The notes under the pieces are model-generated. The model saw only the letters and a list, made by a program, of their open reading frames with translations, was not told the DNA's origin and made no database searches. The translations under genes and the position numbers were made by a program. From positions 1 through 7,931 of the forward strand of contig JABIBH010000290.1 in assembly GCA_018652925.1 (NCBI GenBank): a DNA stretch of 7,931 nt, read 5' to 3'. This stretch comes from a bacterium (GTDB lineage: Bacteria > Krumholzibacteriota > Krumholzibacteriia > LZORAL124-64-63). Shown piece by piece: positions 1 through 4,997 of this stretch (the first letter of the stretch is position 1; the number at the start of each line of letters is the position of its first letter).

Positions 1-258
1 CCTTTGACAACAGGTTTTTCTCTGGACTTTGATGCATTGATACATGCTCGGTTCGCTGATGTTGTGGTTCTGGGTGGAGAATCTAGCCAGTGGTGGGGAC
101 CCATGGGCGTTGCCGTAATTTATGGACTGGCAGTTGCCACTTTCCTTACTCTGGTAGTAGTACCTGTAATGTACTCTTCTCTAGGGCCCATTAAGCGCGG
201 GTTGTATATGGTTTTGATCGGTTGGTGGAGACCTGAAAATAAAGCCGAGGGAGTTTAA
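1..258 (+). CDS. RND-family efflux transporter, C-terminal fragment
   Basis: This is the 3' end of a gene that begins before the window; the frame is open from base 1 and stops at TAA 256-258. The 85 visible residues carry WWGPMG followed by a long hydrophobic stretch ending in LTLVVVPVMYSSL, which matches the last transmembrane helix (TM12) of inner-membrane RND pumps of the AcrB/CusA/HAE1 group. The part before it corresponds to the loop leading out of TM11. Such proteins are proton-driven exporters working with a periplasmic adaptor and an outer-membrane channel. The substrate cannot be told from this fragment. A short hydrophilic tail (WWRPENKAEGV) closes the protein. Two hairpins follow the stop, so this is probably the last gene of its transcript. 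The family call is firm; the subfamily is not. Confidence 0.85.
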   Translation, partial: PLTTGFSLDFDALIHARFADVVVLGGESSQWWGPMGVAVIYGLAVATFLTLVVVPVMYSSLGPIKRGLYMVLIGWWRPENKAEGV

Positions 259-270
259 ACTTCCTCGGCT
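243..270 (+). repeat. Hairpin overlapping the RND gene stop codon
   Basis: The arms 243-254 and 259-270 form an almost perfect inverted repeat (AGCCGAGG against CCTCGGCT at the outer ends) with one G-U pair, and the TAA stop lies in the loop region. No T-run follows directly, so on its own it is a poor intrinsic terminator. It may protect the 3' end of the message or act together with the hairpin 14 bases downstream. Confidence 0.6.
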
Positions 271-284
271 CCACCAACATTTTC

Positions 285-317
285 AAAGGATTTCAGAAAT
301 ATTCTGGAATCCTTTTT
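285..317 (+). terminator. Intrinsic terminator after the RND gene
   Basis: Arms 285-298 (AAAGGATTTCAGAA) and 302-315 pair over 14 positions with one G-U pair and a 3-base loop. The descending arm runs into TTTTT at 313-317. This is the shape of a rho-independent terminator and separates the RND gene from the next one. Confidence 0.8.
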
Positions 318-323
318 CATTTG

Positions 324-353
324 TTGTATAGAAGTATGGTTTAACGTTATTAT
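324..353 (+). promoter_or_regulatory. Possible sigma-70 promoter for the GlmU-like gene
   Basis: A TATTAT -10-like hexamer at 348-353 has only a weak -35 match (TTGTAT, 324-329) 18 bases upstream. If used, transcription would begin near 360. That would be after the ATG at 354 but before the ribosome binding site at 374, in keeping with the GTG start at 384. The match is weak. Confidence 0.3.
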
Positions 354-373
354 ATGCAAAACTTGTTAAACAC

Positions 374-378
374 GGAGG
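374..378 (+). promoter_or_regulatory. Ribosome binding site that decides the GTG start at 384
   Basis: GGAGG at 374-378 lies five bases before an in-frame GTG at 384-386. The upstream ATG at 354 has no comparable site. Starting at the GTG also places the family's conserved N-terminal strand (LLILFEDH) at the very beginning of the protein, where relatives have it. Confidence 0.75.
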
Positions 379-383
379 AACTT

Positions 384-1745
384 GTGAATACTCTTTTGAT
401 TTTGTTTGAAGACCATACATCCCAACAATTTCGGCCATTGACCTGGAGCAGACCTGCTTACGAGATTCCGTGTGGAATGTTCAACTTGCGAGAAAGAGCT
501 ACTTTAGCTGCCAGTGATTGTTGTGATCTGGCTCTTTTGCCGATATCGAATCTGGAGCCTCTACAGAAGCAGTCTGGTCTCGATGGAATACATATCGGAT
601 TTGAATCATGCTTGAATCAACTGAGTAATTACCAGAAAATCATATTTATGACTGCTCGGTATGCCGGGAATGTCTCAAAAATAGCTGAAGTGATTAATTC
701 TGAATCTGCTGTTCAGTCCGATGACAAAGGATTGGTATTGGCTGTTGTAGATACTGCGCAAGCAGCTGAAATTCTGAATTCATGGAAGACGTGGGATGGC
801 ACAGCTTGTGAAGATGAGTCCCGAGTCAGTGCAACCAAACCTTCTGCTGTATGGAATCCTTCATGTGAATCGGCACCTTCTGCTCAGCCAGTGTGGAACT
901 ACTTGTGGGACATGGTACATGATATCGGTTCCAAGATTACAAGTGATCTTGATAGCATGCGAGATACAATTGAGCGCAACTATTTCGGGTTACAGACTTC
1001 CGATGGAAACAACTGGTCATGGAATTTTAAAACTAAATTAACAGTTATTGAAACGGAGCAATATTCTGCAGTAAATACTGTTAACCCGGAAAACATATTT
1101 TCAGCAAACAGCGTTGCAATTTCTCCAGGTGTTGTTCTGGATGCTTCTGCTGGCCCAATTATTATTGATAACGATGTTACAATAATGGCCAATGCTTTTC
1201 TTGAAGGGCCACTGTATATCGGGCCTGGATCTACTATAAAAGCTGGTAGCACTATTTACGGGGAAACTGCAATTGGTGCTGAATGTAAAGTCGGCGGGGA
1301 AGTTGCAGAGAGTCAATTTTGTGCATATTCCAATAAACAACACGATGGTTTTATTGGTCATGCTGTAATCGGCAGTTGGTGCAATCTTGGTGCCGGTACA
1401 AATTGCAGTGATCTGAGTAACAACTATTCTCTGCTCAAAGCCAATTATGGACATGGCCCTGTTGCTACCCAATCTTGTTTTGTGGGTCTGATGATTGGTG
1501 ACCATGCAAAATCTGCAATCGGAACTCAATTCAATACTGCTACAACTGTTGGGTTTTCTTCAAATATATTTTCTGCAGGTTTTCCAAGAACTTGTTTGAG
1601 TAATTATTGTTGGGGAGACGGGCGGCTGAGAAAAAGTTATAACGTAGATAAAGCGATCGCAGTTGCAGAGATCGTAATGGCCAGGCGAAATTGTAAAATG
1701 TTGGATGAACATAAAAAATTATTTACTGAGCTTGATTGTTCCTGA
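384..1745 (+). CDS. GlmU-like putative sugar nucleotidyltransferase with left-handed beta-helix
   Basis: From GTG 384 the protein has 453 residues; from the weaker ATG 354 it would have 463. Residues 1-38 carry NTLLILFEDH, then RPLTWSRPAYEI and GMFNLRER, the N-terminal signature of the GlmU-like family common in Bacteroidetes and other phyla. The classical GlmU pyrophosphorylase loop (LAAGxGTRM) is absent, so the reaction is uncertain. A WNYLWDMVHD motif at about residues 171-180 is also typical of the family. From about 240 to 400 there are imperfect hexapeptide repeats (for example IGPGSTIKAGSTI and IGSWCNLGAGTNC), which predict a left-handed parallel beta-helix as in acyl- or acetyltransferases. 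The family is thought to act in nucleotide-sugar metabolism, in the cytoplasm. The gene stands alone between a terminator and a long gene-free stretch. Family confidence is high, exact activity low. Cysteine is rather frequent in this protein. Confidence 0.82.
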   Translation: MNTLLILFEDHTSQQFRPLTWSRPAYEIPCGMFNLRERATLAASDCCDLALLPISNLEPLQKQSGLDGIHIGFESCLNQLSNYQKIIFMTARYAGNVSKIAEVINSESAVQSDDKGLVLAVVDTAQAAEILNSWKTWDGTACEDESRVSATKPSAVWNPSCESAPSAQPVWNYLWDMVHDIGSKITSDLDSMRDTIERNYFGLQTSDGNNWSWNFKTKLTVIETEQYSAVNTVNPENIFSANSVAISPGVVLDASAGPIIIDNDVTIMANAFLEGPLYIGPGSTIKAGSTIYGETAIGAECKVGGEVAESQFCAYSNKQHDGFIGHAVIGSWCNLGAGTNCSDLSNNYSLLKANYGHGPVATQSCFVGLMIGDHAKSAIGTQFNTATTVGFSSNIFSAGFPRTCLSNYCWGDGRLRKSYNVDKAIAVAEIVMARRNCKMLDEHKKLFTELDCS

Positions 1746-1760
1746 TTGTATCTGATTGAT
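1731..1760 (+). repeat. Three 10-bp tandem repeats with TGATTG core
   Basis: Decamers at 1731-1740, 1741-1750 and 1751-1760 share the core TGATTG at exactly 10-base spacing. The stop codon of the GlmU-like gene (TGA 1743-1745) lies in the second copy. The run is short and imperfect at the flanks, and may simply be a local duplication. Confidence 0.5.
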
Positions 1761-2060
1761 GCTTGTACTTTCGCATAATGGCGTTATGTGAATAGGTCAA
1801 GCAGGTATTTTGCAATGAATTTCCTCTCTGTAACAATATGCCACAAATGATAAATAGTCCCTAACTGCTTGTCACACTATCTGTTATCTGTTCATAGCAC
1901 GCGTCAGCATATTGTGGCATTACTTCTGCTTATTCACGCATAGAATGTTTCCTGCACTGTGCGTGCAATGTTTGCTGATCCGCTACTATGTTCATCGTTG
2001 TAGATTTCAGTTTGGCGAACTCACGGCAGAAGTGGGAAACATTTCAATTTTTATTGCCGA

Positions 2061-2090
2061 TTCAAAAATACTTATTAACTTACATAAAAT
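2061..2090 (+). promoter_or_regulatory. Candidate sigma-70 promoter of the HU-like gene
   Basis: TAAAAT at 2085-2090 resembles a -10 box, with TTCAAA at 2061-2066 as a partial -35 at 18-base spacing, within AT-rich DNA. Transcription would begin near 2097, giving a leader of about 30 nt before the TTG start. It is a plausible but not strong match. Confidence 0.35.
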
Positions 2091-2117
2091 TAACAAGTTA
2101 CAATGCCACTCACTTTC

Positions 2118-2122
2118 AGGAG
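2118..2122 (+). promoter_or_regulatory. Ribosome binding site that decides the TTG start at 2129
   Basis: AGGAG at 2118-2122 sits six bases before TTG 2129-2131. The resulting N-terminus, MTKAELVELIA, aligns with the start of HU and IHF proteins. The ATG at 1988 in the same frame would add 47 residues foreign to the family. Confidence 0.85.
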
Positions 2123-2128
2123 CAACCA

Positions 2129-2413
2129 TTGACAAAAGCAGAGTTAGTAGAACTTATTGCCAAAGATTCTGGTGTTAATAATAATGACACTGCTGCAATT
2201 GTTAATCAAATTATCCAGAACATCAGTAATGCCCTGGTTTCTGGCGATAAAGTTGATTTGCGTGGGTTTGGTAGTTTTAAAGTAAAAACTATGGCTGCTC
2301 GCAATGCCCGGAACCCCAAAACCGGGGCAAAAGTTAAGGTTCCTGCGAAAAAAGTGCCATTCTTTAAGTGCTCGAATGAGTTGATTAACCAAGTCAATAA
2401 AGCAGGCCGTTAA
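2129..2413 (+). CDS. HU/IHF-family DNA-binding protein
   Basis: The 94-residue product has the family's usual size. It starts MTKAELVELIA (helix 1) and continues with a second helix around residues 20-38. The signature VDLRGFGSF at 42-50 is followed by the beta-arm RNPKTG at 61-66, whose proline inserts between base pairs in the DNA minor groove, and by the closing segment VPFFKCSNELINQVNK. It should bind and bend DNA as a dimer, shaping the nucleoid and assisting transcription and recombination. The sequence does not separate HU from an IHF subunit: the RGFGSF and RNPKTG motifs occur in both, so I give no gene symbol. The TTG start is chosen from the ribosome binding site and family alignment. 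Since sigma-54 promoters often need DNA bending, this protein could contribute at the flagellar promoter downstream, but that is speculation. Confidence 0.93.
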   Translation: MTKAELVELIAKDSGVNNNDTAAIVNQIIQNISNALVSGDKVDLRGFGSFKVKTMAARNARNPKTGAKVKVPAKKVPFFKCSNELINQVNKAGR

Positions 2414-2432
2414 AAAATATGCCAATACATGT

Positions 2433-2461
2433 TTGATTGTGCGGCAATTCTCTGCTATATT
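2433..2461 (+). promoter_or_regulatory. Sigma-70 extended -10 promoter for the 28-residue gene
   Basis: TTGATT at 2433-2438 and TATATT at 2456-2461 are separated by exactly 17 bases, and a TGC triplet at 2453-2455 gives an extended -10 element. Transcription would start near 2468, leaving a leader of about 100 nt before the ATG at 2569. Confidence 0.6.
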
Positions 2462-2488
2462 CTGTAGTTGTAGAATCTCAGGAGTTTA

Positions 2489-2532
2489 CCGGGTTGACCC
2501 GGATCTGTATTTTCCGAGGTCGACCGAAAATA
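2489..2532 (+). promoter_or_regulatory. Two-hairpin mRNA leader ahead of the 28-residue gene
   Basis: The first hairpin pairs CCGGG 2489-2493 with CCCGG 2498-2502 around a TTGA loop. The second pairs TATTTTC 2508-2514 with GAAAATA 2526-2532 around an 11-base loop containing the palindrome GGTCGACC. Both lie between the predicted transcription start and the ribosome binding site. No T-run follows, so they are not terminators. Leader structures of this kind sometimes mediate autogenous control of ribosomal protein genes; that role is inferred here, and the fold matches no leader I recognise. Confidence 0.45.
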
Positions 2533-2568
2533 GATTTTGTATTTTGATTTCTCTGAAAGGTGGCTTCA

Positions 2569-2655
2569 ATGCCTAATGGAAGAAAGCGTAAGCGTAAAAA
2601 GATCGCTACGCACAAACGCAAGAAGCGTTTGCGCAAGAATCGTCATAAGAAATAA
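2569..2655 (+). CDS. 28-residue AURKAIP1/COX24-type (bS22-like) small basic protein
   Basis: ATG 2569 to TAA 2653-2655 encodes 28 residues, of which about two thirds are Lys or Arg: it begins MPNGRKRKRKKIATHKRKKR and ends with NRHKK. This closely resembles the tiny conserved proteins annotated in Bacteroidetes and relatives as AURKAIP1/COX24-domain proteins. Relatives are mitochondrial mS38 and the mycobacterial small-subunit protein bS22, so the likely role is in the small ribosomal subunit, contacting rRNA. AAGGTGG at 2557-2563 is a strong ribosome binding site five bases before the ATG. The gene has its own promoter, a structured leader and a strong terminator, so it is probably a highly expressed single-gene transcript. 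It is too short for most gene finders and easily missed. The family call rests on my recognition of the sequence pattern. Confidence 0.82.
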   Translation: MPNGRKRKRKKIATHKRKKRLRKNRHKK

Positions 2656-2670
2656 ATTTATGACTTAAAT

Positions 2671-2703
2671 AGAGTCGGCACGTAAAAGTGTCGGCTCTTT
2701 TTT
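2671..2703 (+). terminator. Strong intrinsic terminator after the 28-residue gene
   Basis: Arms 2671-2681 (AGAGTCGGCAC) and 2688-2698 (GTGTCGGCTCT) pair over 11 positions with two G-U pairs around a 6-base loop, followed by six T at 2698-2703 and then GTTTT. It ends the short transcript 15 bases after the stop codon. Confidence 0.93.
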
Positions 2704-2731
2704 GTTTTGGTATGGTTTTAGCTAATGACAC

Positions 2732-2740
2732 TGATATACA
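2732..2740 (+). promoter_or_regulatory. Possible extended -10 promoter of the PilZ gene
   Basis: TGATATACA at 2732-2740 has the form TGN followed by TATACA, an extended -10 element with no good -35 at normal spacing. Transcription would begin near 2746. Some promoter is needed here because a terminator lies just upstream. Confidence 0.3.
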
Positions 2741-2754
2741 AATTGGTGGTTGGC

Positions 2755-2776
2755 AATATCTCAATTTTGAGGTATT
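2755..2776 (+). repeat. Near-perfect 22-bp palindrome before the PilZ gene
   Basis: Half-sites AATATCTCA (2755-2763) and TGAGGTATT (2768-2776) are inverted repeats with one G-T mismatch and ATTT between them. The palindrome ends nine bases before the ribosome binding site AAGGAG (2786-2791). It could be the operator of a dimeric regulator or an RNA hairpin that influences translation. No T-run of terminator type follows it. Confidence 0.55.
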
Positions 2777-2798
2777 ACCTATGTAAAGGAGAATCACT

Positions 2799-3182
2799 AT
2801 GAGTGACGGTGGCGAAAAAAGAAAAAGTCAAAGAATTGATGCAAATCTGAAGGTCGCAGTATCGCTTCCTCAGGCAGATGGCAGCAGCAAGGTAACCAAC
2901 CTGGAATCTTTGAATATCAGTACTTCAGGTATCTACTTTAAGTCGGACCACTTTATTGAGCCAATGACTAAGCTGGGCATGTCTTTAGAGCTTCCTGTTG
3001 CTGGCGATGATTCCACAGAATCACCAGAAGCAAAATGTGAAGGCATAGTTGTTAGAGTACTTCCTGAGTTTGAAGCTGAAGGTATCAGCGATTATGAAGT
3101 TGCAGTATTTTTTACTCATATCGACGACAAGGGTCTCGACTATCTTGAGAACCATATTGCTTCAATAATGGCTGCCAGCTAA
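2799..3182 (+). CDS. Single-domain PilZ protein (predicted c-di-GMP receptor)
   Basis: The 127-residue protein shows both PilZ binding elements. RKSQR at residues 8-12 is the RxxxR motif, and NISTSG at 39-44 is the (D/N)xSxxG motif that holds cyclic di-GMP in PilZ and YcgR-type proteins; the first residue here is Asn rather than the more common Asp. Between and after them are beta-strands of a six-stranded barrel (for example GIYFKSDHFI, LGMSLELPV, CEGIVVRVLPE, YEVAVFFTHI), then a C-terminal helix LDYLENHIASIM. There is no signal peptide, membrane segment or second domain, so it is a cytoplasmic stand-alone adaptor. AAGGAG at 2786-2791 supports the ATG at 2799. The gene lies just ahead of the flagellar operon, which makes control of motility the most likely role, but the target is unknown. 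Confidence 0.88.
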   Translation: MSDGGEKRKSQRIDANLKVAVSLPQADGSSKVTNLESLNISTSGIYFKSDHFIEPMTKLGMSLELPVAGDDSTESPEAKCEGIVVRVLPEFEAEGISDYEVAVFFTHIDDKGLDYLENHIASIMAAS

Positions 3183-3324
3183 CCATCGATATTGATCTGA
3201 TTTGAATCAATTCAGGTGGTGGCAATATTCATAGTAAATGGTCGTATCCTTACCAATCGTGGTTTATTTTCTGTCATAGTCAGTTAGCTATTGTTTTTAT
3301 ATTTATTGTTAATACTGCAACAGA

Positions 3325-3358
3325 CCCCCGAAATTACCCTTAATACCCCAAAGTAACC
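3325..3358. promoter_or_regulatory. Phased C-runs upstream of the sigma-54 promoter
   Basis: Runs of C start at 3325 (CCCCC), 3337 (CCC), 3346 (CCCC) and 3357 (CC), spaced 12, 9 and 11 bases and separated by A/T-rich DNA. They lie about 50-85 bases upstream of the predicted transcription start, on one face of the helix. They may be binding sites for the enhancer-binding activator; this is inferred from position only. On the - strand the same DNA has four G-runs. Confidence 0.3.
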
Positions 3359-3360
3359 AC

Positions 3361-3377
3361 ATCAGACGAATTCTGAT
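3361..3377. repeat. Inverted repeat just upstream of the -24 element
   Basis: ATCAGA (3361-3366) and TCTGAT (3372-3377) are perfect inverted repeats around CGAAT. The centre lies about 40 bases upstream of the predicted transcription start. That is closer than usual for an activator of sigma-54, so a repressor or bending protein would fit better. Confidence 0.4.
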
Positions 3378-3382
3378 TTGCC

Positions 3383-3397
3383 TGGCACATCAATTGC
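3383..3397 (+). promoter_or_regulatory. Sigma-54 (RpoN) -24/-12 promoter of the flagellar operon
   Basis: TGGCAC at 3383-3388 and TTGC at 3394-3397 with exactly five bases between them match the consensus TGGCAC-N5-TTGC in full, and a C precedes the TGG as in the consensus. Transcription should begin near 3409, about 35 bases before the flgF ATG. Sigma-54 promoters need an AAA+ activator; sigma-54 control of rod and ring genes is well known in flagellated bacteria such as Pseudomonas, Vibrio and Caulobacter. The position directly ahead of flgF makes the call strong. Confidence 0.92.
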
Positions 3398-3443
3398 GAA
3401 CTGTGCTTGCTAGTAATTGTGTCCAATGGTGAAAGGTGCTGAA

Positions 3444-4187
3444 ATGATTAAAGGCTTAAGAACAGCTGAAAAAGCAATGAATATCCAGCTTAATCGTACA
3501 AATGTACTTGCTAATAACCTGGCAAATGCAAATTCTGTCGGATTTAAGCAGCTGTTGATGAACGTTTCAGAGGAAAAACAAGATAACCAGAATGTAAATA
3601 CTCCAGAGAGAATGGATTCAGCTAGGGATATGGTGCTGAATGTTCAGTCACCTCTCGATATGAGACAAGGTGCGTTGCGGGAAACCGGAAATGTGACTGA
3701 TGTTGCAATTCGAGGCGAGGGATTTTTCAAGGTAAGTCGCGATGGTTCTGAGTTCTATACTAGGAACGGTTCGTTCACAATCAATTCTCAGCGACAACTT
3801 ATAACGATGAATGGTGACACGGTTCAAGGAACTTCTGGTCCGCTGACCGTTCCTGATGGCGTGTTAGTGATCAGTGAGAATGGAACTTTGACTGTTGGCG
3901 AGCAAAGTGTTGGAAAACTGGAGCTGTATGCTTTTGAAAACACTGCTGACCTTGAGCTTGTGGGTGAATCCAGGTATAAGGTCGCAGAAGAAGTTGAGGC
4001 AAGGAAATTGAAAGCTGCTGAAGTTGATATCGCACAGGGAATGCTTGAACAAAGCAATGTAAATACAATCGATACCATGGTTGCAATGATTGCAGCCCAG
4101 CGCGCATTTGAACTCGAATCTAAAGTATTGGAATCAGCTGACAGGACACTGGATAAAGCAGTAAATGAGTTAGCTCGCAAGGCTTAA
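3444..4187 (+). CDS. flgF: Flagellar proximal rod protein FlgF
   Basis: The 247-residue protein has the usual FlgF length. Its N-terminus (MIKGLRTAEKAMNIQLNRTN, then VLANNLANANSVGFK at 21-35) is the flagellar rod/hook signature that forms the coiled-coil core. The C-terminus, with SNVNTIDTMVAMIAAQRAFE (204-223) and a final amphipathic helix, is the matching FlgEFG C-terminal domain. The middle has GEGFFKV (91-97) and FYTRNGSF (104-111), conserved in FlgE/F/G proteins. It is exported by the flagellar type III system and builds the proximal rod in the periplasm; no signal peptide is expected or seen. The start is ATG 3444, seven bases after AAGG in AAAGGTG, because it gives the canonical MIKGL start; an in-frame upstream start at 3417 would add nine residues. 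It is chosen as FlgF rather than FlgG by order and by lacking the longer FlgG insertion. It is the first gene of the sigma-54 operon. Confidence 0.93.
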   Translation: MIKGLRTAEKAMNIQLNRTNVLANNLANANSVGFKQLLMNVSEEKQDNQNVNTPERMDSARDMVLNVQSPLDMRQGALRETGNVTDVAIRGEGFFKVSRDGSEFYTRNGSFTINSQRQLITMNGDTVQGTSGPLTVPDGVLVISENGTLTVGEQSVGKLELYAFENTADLELVGESRYKVAEEVEARKLKAAEVDIAQGMLEQSNVNTIDTMVAMIAAQRAFELESKVLESADRTLDKAVNELARKA

Positions 4188-4208
4188 AAGCTGGAAGGAT
4201 AAATTAAC

Positions 4209-4994
4209 ATGTTAAGAGCAATGACAACCGCAGCCTCCGGAATGAAGGCACAGCAGATGAATATCGACACGATTGCGAATAACCTGGCAAACGTCAATAC
4301 TGCCGGTTATAAGAAAAGTCATGTCGAATTTCAGGATCTTCTTTATGAATCAGTAGTGCCAACTGGCAGAGGTTCAGGTGAAGCTGATCCTACTCGTGTT
4401 GAAATCGGTCACGGCGTCAAAATGGTTGCCACCAATAAAATTTATTCCCAGGGTCTGATCAGACAAACTGGTAATCCTCTTGATTTGATGATTGAGGGAG
4501 ATGGGTTCTTCCAGGTTCGATTACCTGATGGGTCAGTTGGTTTCACAAGAGACGGTAGTTTCAAACTTGATGCAGAACGAAATATTGTTACATCGTCAGG
4601 GTATCGAATTGAACCGTCTATGCAAATTCCACTTGATGCAACAGATGTTTCGATTGCCCGCGACGGTACGGTTTCTGTGATGCTTGCTGGTGATACCGCA
4701 ACTGTCCAGGAATTAGGTATAATCGAATTGGCAAAATTCCCAAACTCTGCGGGCTTGATAGCCAGGGGCGGTAATCTGTTCCTGGAGTCACCATCAAGTG
4801 GTAGACCTCAAGTAGGTAGATCAGGTGAAGAGGGAATTGGTGAAATTGCCTCTGGATTCCTTGAGATGAGTAATGTGGAAACTGTTGAGGAATTGGTAAG
4901 TATGATTTCTGCACAGAGAGCATATGAACTGAATTCCAAGACAATAAGTATTGCAGACGAAATGCTACAAACTGTTAACCGGATGAAGAGGTAA
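4209..4994 (+). CDS. flgG: Flagellar distal rod protein FlgG
   Basis: The 261-residue product matches FlgG closely in length and order of motifs. The N-terminus is MLRAMTTAASGMKAQQMNID, followed by TIANNLANVNTAGYKK (21-36). The FlgG-specific segment FQDLLYE...RVEIGHGVK (41-71) distinguishes it from FlgF and FlgE. Next come NPLDLMIEGDGFFQV (89-103) and FTRDGSFKLD (112-121). The end, GFLEMSNVETVEELVSMISAQRAYE (216-240) and QTVNRMKR, is the C-terminal rod/hook domain. About 26 copies form the distal rod through the P- and L-rings. It starts 21 bases after flgF; AAGGA at 4195-4199 lies nine bases before the ATG. The paralogous similarity to FlgF in both ends is expected for the family. Confidence 0.96.
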   Translation: MLRAMTTAASGMKAQQMNIDTIANNLANVNTAGYKKSHVEFQDLLYESVVPTGRGSGEADPTRVEIGHGVKMVATNKIYSQGLIRQTGNPLDLMIEGDGFFQVRLPDGSVGFTRDGSFKLDAERNIVTSSGYRIEPSMQIPLDATDVSIARDGTVSVMLAGDTATVQELGIIELAKFPNSAGLIARGGNLFLESPSSGRPQVGRSGEEGIGEIASGFLEMSNVETVEELVSMISAQRAYELNSKTISIADEMLQTVNRMKR

Positions 4995-4997
4995 TCA

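Larger units (their letters stand above)
1746..2128. other. 383-base intergenic region without a convincing gene
   Basis: The open frames here have no recognisable product, no good ribosome binding site and low-complexity composition. The region holds a 9-bp inverted repeat (ATGCCACAA at 1838-1846, TTGTGGCAT at 1912-1920), a small hairpin at 1772-1790 without a T-run, a TGCAC/GTGCA hairpin at 1953-1967, and an AT-rich segment at about 2041-2100 that probably holds the promoter of the next gene. I see no tRNA or known RNA fold. Confidence 0.6.
3183..3443. other. Intergenic control region before the flagellar operon
   Basis: About 260 bases lie between the PilZ gene and flgF. From left to right it holds a TGATT/AATCA palindrome at 3198-3209, an AT-rich segment (3262-3315), four C-runs at roughly helical spacing (3325-3358), a 6-bp inverted repeat (3361-3377), the sigma-54 promoter (3383-3397), and the flgF ribosome binding site AAAGGTG (3432-3438). 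I see no clear terminator for the PilZ gene; ACCA/TGGT at 3252-3263 is too short. Confidence 0.65.

Noticed and set aside
1101..1529. 142-codon - strand open frame inside the GlmU-like gene
   Set aside because: It lies wholly opposite a clear coding region with beta-helix repeats; its translation shows no family pattern.
1772..1790. Hairpin after the GlmU-like gene as a terminator
   Set aside because: Only seven pairs including one wobble, and followed by AATAGG with no T-run.
1988..2128. N-terminal extension of the HU-like protein to ATG 1988
   Set aside because: The extra 47 residues are foreign to the family, there is no ribosome binding site at 1988, and a good one precedes TTG 2129.
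1912..2178. 88-codon + strand open frame before and across the HU-like gene start
   Set aside because: No ribosome binding site, no recognisable motif, and it overlaps the well-supported HU-like gene in another frame.
2751..2768. Second sigma-54 promoter before the PilZ gene (TTGGCA start)
   Set aside because: The -24 half looks right, but the -12 TTGC element is missing at the required distance.
3252..3270. ACCA/TGGT hairpin with T-rich tail as terminator of the PilZ gene
   Set aside because: A four-base stem is too weak, and the tail is interrupted.
3417..3443. Earlier start for FlgF adding nine residues
   Set aside because: The ATG at 3444 has a proper ribosome binding site and gives the canonical MIKGL N-terminus; relatives do not carry the extension.
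3824..4180. 118-codon - strand open frame within flgF
   Set aside because: Ser/Ala-rich antisense translation of the conserved FlgF C-terminus; not a plausible gene.
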